Assembly (NCBI GenBank): GCA_001247695.2
Contig: LGRX02035166.1
Coordinates: 95,552-159,551, forward strand
DNA from: Cymbomonas tetramitiformis
Lineage: Eukaryota > Chlorophyta > Pyramimonadophyceae > Pyramimonadales > Pyramimonadaceae
Direction of reading: 5' to 3'
Length of the DNA: 64,000 bases
In this document: positions 1-11,400 of the stretch, in pieces
Layout of the letters: every line of letters begins with the position of its first letter
How positions within the stretch are numbered: position 1 is the stretch's first letter
Position numbers and translations under genes: made by a program
Notes under the pieces: generated by a model
What the model was told of the DNA's origin: nothing
The model's input: the letters and a program-made list of their open reading frames with translations, nothing else
The model's database searches: none

Positions 1-10
1 ATGCCGGGGC

Positions 11-200
11 ATGGCCATGTCTGATCAGTACTTGAGTATAAATACACTATAGGCAGGGCCCTACTTATTCTTGTTTCTGTATTAATATGGCCATGTCTGA
101 TCAGTACTTGAGCACAAATACTTGATATGTAGGGCCCTACTACCCTTGTTTGTGTATAAACATGGCCATACTTAATCACTATATCTACCCAATGTCTAAG
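11..200. repeat. Short tandem repeat, about 76 bp x 2.5
   Basis: A segment beginning ATGGCCATGTCTGATCAG occurs at 11 and again at 87, and a decayed third start appears at 162. Each copy carries a GGGCCCTACT block. The sequence is AT-rich and no coding frame is supported. Confidence 0.7.
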
Positions 201-435
201 TGATTCACGCATTCACGTGCGTACATATGGTGCGTTAGACATTGGGTAGGCAGTGGATAGGTATGGGGTAGGTAAGGGGTAAGTAAGGCCAAAAACATGG
301 CCCAAACATGGCCCTACCATGGCAATGTTGCGCCGCGGAAAAACACACCCAAACATGGCCATGTCTGAAGCCGTCCAGGCATTGGGTAGATACAAGTCAG
401 TCATGGTCCTACCCACAATTCCTAAATTTGTAGGA

Positions 436-1865
436 CTGTGACGATCCTTTCGTCTCGCGTGTCATCGTAAATTTAATTTACAGGAAAACACTAATCATAT
501 TATCTTTCATCGATATCGCGGATACCATTGCCGTTGGCGTTGACTAGCTCAAGTATAAAGTGCTGCGCACCAACGTTTACTGCGCAAAATTATTTTCTGA
601 ACGTTCGTTCGCCCGATAGGCGGAACGGTGTTGTGGCTGCTGTGTTATGCGCAGGGATTGCGGAAGTATTTGGCTGCTTTTATTTTTCAATTCGTTCATG
701 CACATGTGAAAACTCACGATACTGAATGTTTGCAGCTTGTGTCGCAGATGTTCCGATGGCGAGGAGGGCGCGCTTTCTTGTGGTGTGGAAGTCTAGGGCA
801 ACCTAGCTTGGGATGACACCCAACTACATCGGACTCACCTTTGTTTGATATTTCAATCCACTCACCTTGAATTTGCATACAAATTTTGAGGAGCATCGAG
901 TTGGGAGAAGTCATAGGCAGTTTTTGTTTTTGGATTTATGGCGCCTTCGCGATCTCTTGGGATGTGGAAAACAAGGTTGGGCATGCCAACCTTGCTTGGG
1001 TTCGAACCCAACCACATCGAAGTCACAACTTCTGCATATATTTGTCTTCAATACTTATGCAAAGTTTTAGGAGCATTGCTTAGGCTGATTTTATTTTTTG
1101 GGTTTGAAGTTATCTTCAGCCATTGCCTTGAAGCCATACCATACTCTTCCAACTAGGGAGTTGCTTTGATATATATTTATATTTCCATAACATTCTCTTT
1201 CAACTTGGGAATTGGCTTCGGTGTGATTGGGTTCGATCCCAAGCAAGGTTGGCATGCCCAACTTTGACGTCCACACCCCAAGAGGGAAACAGTGCGCCAT
1301 AACCCAAAACGATAAATCTGCCTAAGGCTTATCCCAACTCGATGCTCCTCAAAATGTGTATGCATATCCAAGGCGAGTGCATTACTATATGGGAACAAGG
1401 TGAGTCCGACGGATGTGGTTGAGTGTCATCCCAAGCTAGGTTGCCCTAGACTTCCACACCGCAAGAAAGCACGTCCCTGCTCCTCGCCATCGGAACATCT
1501 GCGACACAAGCTGTAAACACCCAGTACCGTGAGTTCGCACATGTGCATAAACGATTCAAACGAATTGAAAAATAAAAAGCAGCCAAACACTTTCGCAATC
1601 CCTGCGCGTAACACAGCAGCCACAACACCGTTCCGCCTATCAGGCGAACGAACGTTCAGAAAATTATGCGCAGTGAACGTTGGTGCGCAGGAGCGCAGCA
1701 CTTTATACTTGAGCTAGTCAACGCCAACGGCAATCGTATCCGCGATATCGATGGAATATAATCTCTCTTAACAGTCCTGTAAATTAAATTCACGATGACA
1801 CGCGAGACGATGCGAGACGATGCGAGACGATGCGAGACGATGCGAGACGATATGACCGTCACGCC
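436..1865. mobile_element. Foldback (long inverted repeat) element
   Basis: The left arm (about 436-840) is matched in reverse complement by the right arm (about 1,425-1,865). Shared blocks include the outer tip GTGACG, the TCTCGCGTGTCATCGT block and the GTTGGCGTTGACTAGCTC block. Inner segments around 886-1,080 and 1,180-1,400 are also inverted copies of one another, so nearly the whole element can fold back. No transposase is encoded. The right arm carries a five-fold ATGCGAGACG microsatellite that the left arm lacks. This is probably a non-autonomous DNA transposon or MITE-like element; its mobilising enzyme cannot be inferred. Confidence 0.7.
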
Positions 1866-4800
1866 AGCTCAGAAAATTTTTCGGGATCGAGACGGAAACC
1901 TCGTTCCAGTTCCAACGCGTATAACCCTTCCCTAAAGGATAATCCAAATCGACTTATTCATATGTTCTTCTGTTACCTTTCTCGTGTTTAATACTACATT
2001 CGCCTTCAATTTAGAAACAACGTGCTCATCACAATCATCCATGAAAATTACTCTGCACCCCGGCAAGCTGGCCTTTAATCGTTATTCTCGGAAAGAAAAA
2101 TACATGCCACCACGTCATGGTGCACGGGGGATACCGAGGGGGTTGATTATAAACAGACTGTGGAGACCAGCACGTGAGACCACACGGATTCATATGATGC
2201 CGACAATGATGGAGCTACGATATACATCCCATATCGCATTATTTAACATCGTTCTCAACAATCTTAGTACATACTTCAAGCCACCTAGATTTTTTTCTGG
2301 CTTCAACCATTTATTGTTTACGCGTAAAGCATTGAATGATCATTTGAGTACACTTGACACGCGATCTATGAAAACATATAGTCAGAAGTTCTATGCATTT
2401 GAAATTAAAGTGATTGCAAAAGCTATTTCATTGTTGCTTTGATTCATTCTCAGCTTCTCAGCCAAACCACCGGGCTTTTCGCCATACCACACATGGAGTG
2501 ATCATGACTGCTGTTGATCCAACAACAAAATGATCTCATGCAACACGCCTTCTTCCGTCACACCATCACCTTCTCAAAGACCTCGCAATCGTCTAGGTCT
2601 CTGTATATCAGCAACATTTCCACGAAGCTCATCCTGCATCACTCCAACCTCACAGTAGGGTTTCAGCTCTCACATGTGCTGGTTACTGCATGGCACCTCG
2701 CTTTGAGTCGCATGCGCATATCCATGCACGGCGTCACCCCTTACACGCTTTTGAGTCACACGCACATATCCATGCACGGCGTCACCCCTTACTAGCTTTG
2801 GTGGCGGGGTTCGTCGTATATATCTTCGTTGAGAAATATGGTGGAACGCAATGCGATGGCGGTTCCAAAAAACTGTCCTCCGTTGAGGATTTTGGGAAAA
2901 CTCGATTGAAAACATGTCACAGGATCTCTCTGCATATCTAACGAGGTTCGTGTGAAGGAGAACACACTCCACCGGAGGTTCCTGGCACATCCACCAAATC
3001 TATACCCCCCGTTCTTCCAAGGAATTTCACAAGGAGTCGATTACCGTTGATGTCTTGAGAATGCTTCCACCGCACGCTCCAACATTTCGTAGTCGATCAT
3101 CGACGAGCCGGTACGCGTGTGCCGGTGCCTCGGCTTCGTGGATTGTGGGGTTCCCTCGGAGGCCCCGGCCGTCATAGCGGTTATTGCAGCCTACGACACC
3201 CCCATCACCGCTATGACCAGATGTTAGCCGAAGCTTCCTTTTGGCGCCCTGCCGATGATCTGATACGGGGAGCACCTAAGAGTTGAGGCGGCGGCGGCAT
3301 CAGCTGGCAGGCAGCACAGCAAGCGCGATTCCCACCCGTCACCTGGTAGGCTCAAATTGGAGGCCGTACTCCTGTAGTGGTCTCAGACCATGCCTCTGAT
3401 TGAGCTGAGTGCCTTCCCTCCGCCCCCAACCACACGAGCTCTGCAATGCGGCAATGGCTTAAAAAACTGATGGGAAGTGCAGACATCACCCAGAGTTCCT
3501 TTCACATTTTGCATTATAAGAACACTTGTGTCAAATGAGTGCTATGCATTGTGCCTGCTGGGCTTGAGACCAAAGGGCAGACATGGAAATGGCTCTCTGT
3601 CTTCCCGGTCCGTTGTCACCACGCAGTCCCGGAGTCATCTCATTCCCGGTTTATCAGCTCCGTCATGACCAGTTCGGTACTTGCGCCGAGCATGGGAGTA
3701 GCGGGCCCTTGTCCGAGAACAGGTGAAGACTGCGGCGACAAGGGGAACCCGCTTCCTCCCACTTTCTCCCCCGTGCCACGGGGGGTTGCCATGGCGCTCC
3801 AGGCACCCTATTTCCCTGAGGTAAGCTGGACAGGTCAGTGGGAAAACACCTCCTTAAGCAGCTGCAACATCTGCTCATACTTCGGTGGCTGCGAGCCTCG
3901 TTCCACCTGGCAGACCCCCCGGGCCGCAACGCGAAGACCCGTGCTTCAACCACATGTCCCGCCCCACCTGCACCAGGGCCGCACCGCCAAGGCAAGTCTC
4001 CTTTCCGTGAAACACTCTCACGAGCTCTGTTGGAAACATGGGGGTGAGAAAGAGGGGGGCGCATCTGGAGAAACGATACAGCCTCAAAGGTACGCCAGAC
4101 AACACAAGGGTTCCCTTGGTGACACTACTTATAAGCAATCGGAAGAATCAGGAACTGCCACAGCAAATTGCATCTTAGGAAGCTGCCGCTGCACGCTGCT
4201 CGGAGGATCAATCAGTCCAGCGCGCTGCTGGTGGTTGGCCGACCCTCACCAACCAACCACTGCCGCTGGAAGTACTTGCCACGGGCATTCTGAGTCCCGA
4301 GGTCCCCCCTTAAACATGCAATGGACAGCAGGGAACATGCCGAAGGTGCATGAGGGGGATGGGGGGGAGTTTGCCGGGACCTTGACAATGATTGTTGCTA
4401 TCTTGCTAGGTTGTGACAGTTTTCATAGAGTTTTCAAAACAGACAATATGTATGCAAGTGTCAACAGAGAGAGGATAATGGAATTTCCATTTTGTTCACT
4501 ATCTCATAAATGGTAAAGACACAACGAGCGTTTACAACCAACCTGAACCTTGTTTGTGACTGAAATGGGGAGACACGGATTTAGTGCTTCATTGGTGGTG
4601 AAGAAACAAGATTTCATTGAACTAACTGCAACCGAATTTAGCAAGGATTAGGAAGGGTTACGAAGGGAACGCCAACCATAGGAAGCCCGCCCCCCTCAGG
4701 TGTGGTGGGTAAAAATGAAGCATGAGGGAAAGAGGCGGTGTGGGGGAAGAGGACATGCCGTATTAAGCTTTTTGTGCACGCACCGGTGAGCAGTTTATGC

Positions 4801-5254
4801 ACCTTTGGTACTGCGGAGTATGTGCTAAAGAGCAGGGAGGGGGCAGCCCGCATTGGGACAAGGCCGGGAAGGTTTCGAGTGCAGGGTCAGGATTAGGGGC
4901 AGGAGACGTGCTTGGGGTCCGCGGGACCCAGGATACACCCCCCTCGGACGTAGGTGTGGAAGAGATCAAAATACTAATGGGTTGTCAGTCATGCCACACA
5001 TCGCCACTCTTCCTCCCAACCAATCAAACCTCTCAAGGGGTCTTTGACCACAATATTCTTCACATCTCTTAACATTATTCTCGCCAATGGTCACTTTTGT
5101 TATGCACATATTACTTCAATCTGATTGGTCTCGAATCTTGACGGATTCCTATTCGTATCGACCACCTGGAGAGATTTTGACAGGCGCTTGACGAGCTCAG
5201 ACGAAGGTTAAACATCATCTTCACGGTGAGCGGGGCTAAGGCCAGAGGGTAGGC
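1866..5254. other. Region without a supported gene
   Basis: Several open frames of 60-325 codons occur, the longest at 3,539-4,516 plus. None shows a recognisable domain, a convincing splice chain or a codon pattern distinct from the opposite strand. The segment 1,950-2,450 is AT-richer than its surroundings. A 48-bp direct duplication containing CCATGCACGGCGTCACCCC lies at 2,701-2,796. The right part may hold the 3' UTR or further exons of the glucosyltransferase gene, which I cannot resolve. Confidence 0.4.
2701..2796. repeat. 48-bp direct duplication
   Basis: Two near-identical copies begin TTTGAGTC at 2,702 and 2,750 and end with the shared block CCATGCACGGCGTCACCCC. Confidence 0.7.
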
Positions 5255-5404
5255 TCAAGGCAGCCGCAGTTGAGGAGAGGAGTCGGGACGAGAGATCACC
5301 GAGATGTTGAAGGCCTCCTTAATTGTGATGCTGTGTTTGTGCGACTTCTCCACCTGGTTGAACAATAACCTCGCCTCTCGCACCGCCCGGAACGCATCTT
5401 GCAC
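5255..5404 (-). CDS. Glucosyltransferase gene exon 22 (likely last)
   Basis: After acceptor GGTGGGCAG, phase 0: VQDAFRAVREARLLFNQVEK, a helical peptide, then reading to a TGA at 5,255. A donor-like ATCTCG|GTGATC at 5,300 leaves open a further exon downstream. Confidence 0.5.
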   Translation of the reverse strand: MQDAFRAVREARLLFNQVEKSHKHSITIKEAFNISVISRPDSSPQLRLP

Positions 5405-8400
5405 CTGCCCACCCCTCGCTCCACCCAACCCCTTCAGCAACCTCACGCACCTCATCGCGCCTGCCCAACTGCGCCTCTACCCTCCCTCTCGAAAGCTCAT
5501 AATCTAAGCTGTGGCCCTTGAGGTTTTCACCTTGGCATTGTCCATGGAGGGGGTCTCCAAGGTGGAGCTGCGAGCAGCCAGGGCCTCCCGGCGTTTCAAA
5601 TTCACCAGCCGCACCTCGTCGTACTTCTCTCCTTGCTGCCTGTAACCCGCGTATTTATCTCAGCACCCATCTGAATCGATCTGGACCCTCCCTCAGAATC
5701 TGCGGCGGCATCGACTCGTGAGGATGAAAGGATGCACCCTTGCATAGGCAAGGCGCCGGGCCGCAACATACACCTTTGCACAGGCGAGGCTCAATAGTCA
5801 AGTCGATCCCTCACCTGTACAAGTCCTTGTTCCAGATGCGTGTGAGGTGAGGCGTGCGCCACACCCCTTCGAGCTCGGCGGCGGGCAGCTGCCAGACAGC
5901 ATCCGACACCTCGGCGCTCATCTTGATGCCGAGGGGCTGCGTGTATACCCGAGCCAGCTTCGTGCACGTGGGATCCATGTACAGCGATACCTCGCAAATC
6001 TGCCACCTCACCCCTGCGCCCTCTTTGAGAGACGAGCACGCATCTGAAGCCTCGTCAAAGATGCGGACAGCTGCTGCCGGGAAGCATGGCCGCCACCCGG
6101 GCAATGGCGAGGGTGACGCAGCGCCGGTCAATGGCGAGGGTGACGCAGCGCCGGTCAATGGCGAGGGTGACGCAGCGCCGGGCAATGGCGAGGGTGACGC
6201 AGCGCCGGGCAATGGCGAGGGTGTCGCAGCGCCAGTCAATGGCGGGCGTGACGCAGCGCGCTGGGTCAATGGCGAGGGTGACGCAGCGCCGGTCAGCCTG
6301 GCGAGGGTGACGCAGCGCCGGTCAATGGCGAGGGTGACGAGCGCCGGTCAATGGCGAGTGACGCAGCGCCGGTCAATGGCGAGGGTGACGCAGCGCCTCG
6401 GGCAATGGCGAGGGTGACGCAGCGCCGGTCAAGGCGAGGGGTGACGCAGCGCCGGTCAATGGCGAGGTGGACGCAGCGCCGGTCAATGGCGAGGTGACGC
6501 AGCGCCTGGCCAATGGCGAGTGGGTGACGCAGCGCCGGTCAATGGCGAGGGTGACGCAGCGCCGGCAATGGCGAGGGTGACCAGCGCTGGTAATGGCGTA
6601 GGGTGCAGCCGGTCAATGGCGAGGTGACGAGCGCTGGCAATGGCGATGGCAGCGCCGGGCAATGGCGAGGGTGACGCAGCGCCGGGCAATGACGAGGGTG
6701 TCGCAGCGCCAGTCAATGGCGGGCGTGACGCGGGGCTGGACGGTGGTGTGGGAAGTGACGAAGCGCCGGTCAATTGCGCCAGTGACGCAGGGCTGGAGCA
6801 GGTGACCCAGAGCCAGTCGCTGGCGTGAGAATCGCAAGCAGAGCTGCGCTCGTTGAACTCGTGTGCGTCCTGTAGCGAAGGGTGAAGGGCAGGGAGCGCA
6901 GGAGGTGTGTGAGTCCTGCAGCGAAGGGTGAAGGGCAGGGAGCGCAGGAGAGCGTGTGATTCCCCTGCAGCGAAAGAGTGAAGAGCAGGGAGTGCAGGAG
7001 GCCTGTGCGTCCTGTAGCGAAGGGTGAAGCGCAGGGAGTGCAGGAGGCATGCGATTCACACGCGAAGGTGAAGGGCAGGGAGCGCAGGAGCGTGTGATTC
7101 CTGCAGCGAAGGGTGAAGGGCAGGGAGTGCAGGGCGTGCGATTCTGCGCGAAGGGTGAAGACAGGGAGCGCAGGAGCGTGTGATTCCTGCAGCGAAGAAA
7201 GGGTGAAGGGCAGGGAGCGCAGGAGGCGTGTGCTTCCTGTAGCGAGAAGGAGTGAAGGAGCAGGGAGTGCAGGAGGCGTGTGATTCCTGTAGCGAAGGGT
7301 GAAGGCAGGAGTGCAGGAGGCGTGCGATTCCTGCAGCGAGAAGGAGTGAGGCAGGGGGCGCAGGAGGCCTGTGCGTCCTGTAGCGAAGGGTGAAGGGCAG
7401 GGAGCGCAGGAGGCGTGTGCTTCCCGCCTTGCGGGGAGTGAAGGGCAGGGAGCGCAGGAGAGTGTGCTTCCTGTAGCGAAGAGTGAAGGGCAGGGGTGCA
7501 GAGGCCTGTGCGTCCTGTAGCGAAGGGTGAAGGGCAGAAGGAGGCGCAGGAGGCCTGTGCGTCCTGCAGCGAAAGAGGTGAAGCGCAGGAGTGCAGGAGC
7601 GTGTGATTCCTGTAGCGAAGGGTGAAGGGCAGGGAGCGCAGGAGGCGTGTGATTCCTGTAGCGAGGGTGAAGGAGGCAGGGAGCGCAGGAGGCCCTGCGA
7701 TTCCTGCAGCGAAGGCCGAAGGGCAGGGAGTGCAGGCGGGTGTGAAATTCCTGCAGCCCGAAGGAGGGTGAGGCAGGAGCGCAGGCGGTGTGTGATTCCT
7801 GCAGCGAAGGGTGAAGGGCAGGGAGCGCAGGAGGCGTGTGATTCCTGCAGCGAAGGGTGAAGCGCAGGGAGCGCAGGAGGCCTGTGCGTCCTGTAGCGAA
7901 GGGTGGAGGGCAGGGAGTGCAGGAGCGTGTGCTTCCTGCAGCGAAGGGTGAAGGGCAGGGAGCGCAGGAGGCGTGTGATTCCTGCAGCGAAGGGTGAAGG
8001 GCAGGGAGTGCAGGAGGCCTGTGCTTCCTGTAGCGAAGGGTGAAGGGCAGGGAGCGCAGGAGGCGTGTGATTCCTGTAGCGAAGGGTGAAGGGCAGGGAG
8101 TGCAGGCGGTGTGTAATTCCTGCAGCGAAGGGTGAAGGGCAGGGAGCGCAGGAGCGTGTTATCCTGCAGCGAAGGGTGAAGGGCAGGGAGCGCAGGAGGT
8201 GTGATTCCTGTAGCGAAGGGTGAAGGGCAGGGCGTGCAGGAGGCGTGTGCGTCCTGTAGCGAAGGATGAAGGGCAGGAGTGCAGGAGCGTGTGATTCCTG
8301 CAGCGAAGGGTGAAGGGCAGGAGCGCAGGAGGCCTGTGCTTCCTGTAGCGAAGGGTGAAGGGCAGGGAGTGCAGGAGGCCTGTGCGTCCTGTAGCGAAGA

Positions 8401-11400
8401 GGTGAAGGGCAGGGAGTGCAGGAGGCCTGTGCGTCCTGTAGCGAAGGGTGAAGGGCAGGGAGTGCAGGAGGCCTGTGCGTCCCGTGGCGAAGGGTGAAGG
8501 GCAGGGAGTGCAGGAGGCGCGCCATGTCGTCCACGGGGAGCTGCTTGTGGAACTCCGCCAGCCCGTTTTTGACCCCGTCCTCCTCTGCAAACTGCTGCGC
8601 GATGTCCACAGCCCGGTCCCGCATCTCCGGCGATCGAAGCTGGGTGAACGCTGCCATCAACGATCCCCTCGCAGCCCCGTCACAACAGCCTCGGTAATCA
8701 TCCAACAAAGCAGAACATGCCCAGCCTGCCCACCTCTAACCCACTCGCCCCCACTCCGGGTCACACAGAGGGGAGCATTTTTGCACCGTGCTACGCAAGA
8801 TTGGGTCGTCACTCTTTCCACTTGTAATTCTTCTAAACTGCGTCAGGCCCTCTCGGCCACGTGGCAGTCCGCCCTTGGGTAAAGCCTTAACTCAGGTCTG
8901 CTCAGAGAATGGTGAAGCAGTTGAAGGTGAGCACAGTGCCCTTAGATGCTGGCAGGGGAGGAGGGGTGGGGGAGGGTAATAGGGCCCCACCTTCCGCAAG
9001 GATGGCGGGGCTTAGACTCTTAATTGGACAGGGCTTGACGCCCGCGCCGCTGCGCCAGACGTACTCGCCCCATAAGTACTGATCGCCGAAGAAGGGGCAA
9101 ACCAGTGTGGGCTTACCATATCGCAGCCCAGCCGCGAGTGTCCCTATGCAAGCGCCCCCCACCCTTCCCCTCCCCTCTGAGCAAGCGCCCGTGTCGCCTC
9201 GTCATAACACTGACAGCCCTCGCGGCCCTTGTCCTAATGAGAGCCTCCCAAGGTCATGCCTCCCCCTCCCCCCTCCGGATGCGTTCCTCAAGTCCCTTAG
9301 GGCAGTCAACACCTCAATGCATGCCATCATCGGCGTTGCAAATTCACAGATGCGCCAGGGCAGTAGCTGACGAAGCTGCCAGCGGCTGCGTTTGATGGCG
9401 TAGCTCATAGCTCGCACAGCATCGAAGCCTCCGACGACTTTTCCCACCATGCAAGATCACCAGCCAAGGCGCATGACGCCCCGAGCAAGCAGCAGAAAGC
9501 GGCTGGTGAGGGCGGCAGGGAGGGGGGACGGGGGGGGCATGCGCACCCGCCCCGCCGTGGTGGATGACCGCGCAGGTGCGCGGGAAGAGCCAGTCGTGCG
9601 GGCAGTTTCCCAGCGAGTGCACCAACTGAGCGCCGTCAGCCTCCCCCGCCGCATCCTCTGCGGCCTCCAGCTTGCTCCAGCTGCTTTGCACCAGCACCCT
9701 GTGCGGCGCCGCACCCCTCACCCGTCGCCACGCTGCTGTGGAGCAGGGCTCGCCAAGGCTCCGCGCGCTCTCCCCGCTGACGGCATGCCGGGAACGCACC
9801 TCGTGCCGGTCCCCTTGGCAGCCTGCACTATGGCGTCCATGAGTTTCGCAGTGTTGTCAATGACCATGCTCCCGAAGCCGACGAACACGGGCAGATCCCC
9901 CGACTCCAGCCACTGCTTCAGCTCCTCCGGCGGCGAGTAGCTGGATGCGCGGTCGTAGAAGAAGTTGCCAACCACGCTGATGTGCGGGCCCCAGTCCTGC
10001 GCGCCCAGTCCCTCCAGGGGGGCGGGTCATCTCTGGATCTCGCACACCTCGTCGCGCTCTCGCGATCAACGGCCACCACCGCCCCAGTGGATACGTGGAT
10101 ACTGGCGCAGTGGAAGCGTGGTGGGCCCATAACCTGTTGGAATTCAGCGGTGGGTAGTTTGCAAAAAGCGAGCGTAAACTTTCATTCACAAAAGATATAC
10201 CAGTTCGCAGCTTGAAACGCCACGAACATTGGCGCCCAATCATTACTGATTGGGCAGTCTAAGTTTGGGGCTGCGAAAGTTCACTAATTAGAGTCTGACG
10301 TGTCACTGTCGAGTTCATAACGACTGCAGTGACACGCCCGCGATGGGCCGATGAACTCGCCGGCCCACTATCAGAAGATGAGCCGCGAGCTATTACACAC
10401 TGTGTCTTGCCGATGGTCATCATATGATCCAACGGCCACGATTAGTTCAGCAGATCTACAGATCTAGATCTAAGGGTTTCATAGGGTTTCTTTAGGGTTC
10501 CTTCAGGGTTTGAGCATCCTGACTACTGTGCAAGGCCTAGGCAGTCATGCTTTACATCAAACTGATCAGCAGACACTGCAGATTCCAATAATAATCACAC
10601 ACTGAACGGCGCGAGTCGAGCCAACAGAAAGCCCAGCCCAATGAGCTAGCTCCGATCTCACACGCGCGCGCAGCGGGCTTGCCACTGTCTGCTCTGTGGC
10701 CATGCCGCCCACTAGAAGGTGCGCCGCGATTGGAGGATGGAAGTAGATTACTGCGGCCCCCGCAGAAACTCGGAAGCGATTTGCAACTCGCTCTGGCCGT
10801 GGGATGAAACACATCTGCTTCCTGATCATATACGGTGCTCCAGGGAAGCTCACGGAAAGGTGCCCAAGCTGCACCTGGGTCTCCCGGAGACTGCCTGCCA
10901 GGCCCAGTCCTGTAGGCCGTGCCCGTTCTCCATGCCCCCCAGGACGAAAAGTCACCTCAGGGGCCGCACGCGGAGGTCTCGGATGAGGATAGCCGGGAGG
11001 GGTTGCGGAAATTCTTTCGAGGGGTACGGCAGCGCATGGAATGCCAGGGAGCAGGGGGGCAGGAGGGAGGGGCGCGGGTGCTCGCCTTGGGCTTGGGGAG
11101 CACAGCCTCGCTCCACATCTTCGAGAAGGGCACCTTGTTGCTGTTCAAGAGGGAGGCGCCGTTGAGCAGGATCGGGGGCAGCTGCAGCACCTCTCTGCGG
11201 AACTTGTTCACGGCGCTGCCAACCCCGGTCCACATCATCGCATCCACCATCTGGTACGACAACCAGTTCTTGCTGTTTGCTTTGCCCTGGTACGACATGC
11301 CTGGCAGCTCCCTCGGCACACCGCCATCAGTAATCGGCTCGTGTCCACTGCAATCTCTCCGTGACCACAAGGGAGATCACGGGGGGCGCCGCGGCCTCGG

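Noticed and set aside
3539..4516. 325-codon plus ORF as a gene
   Set aside because: No recognisable domain, unusual composition rich in Gly/Ser/Thr, and open frames on the opposite strand too; insufficient support.
6100..8515. CRISPR-like repeat arrays
   Set aside because: Units are directly adjacent with no unique spacers, and the context is eukaryotic introns.
7056..8708. 550-codon minus ORF rich in LPALHPSLQ repeats
   Set aside because: Only its first ~50 codons (exon 19) are real; the rest is the 46-bp minisatellite read through.
10430..10515. Telomere or interstitial telomere block
   Set aside because: Only a few degenerate heptads; not enough to claim a former chromosome end.
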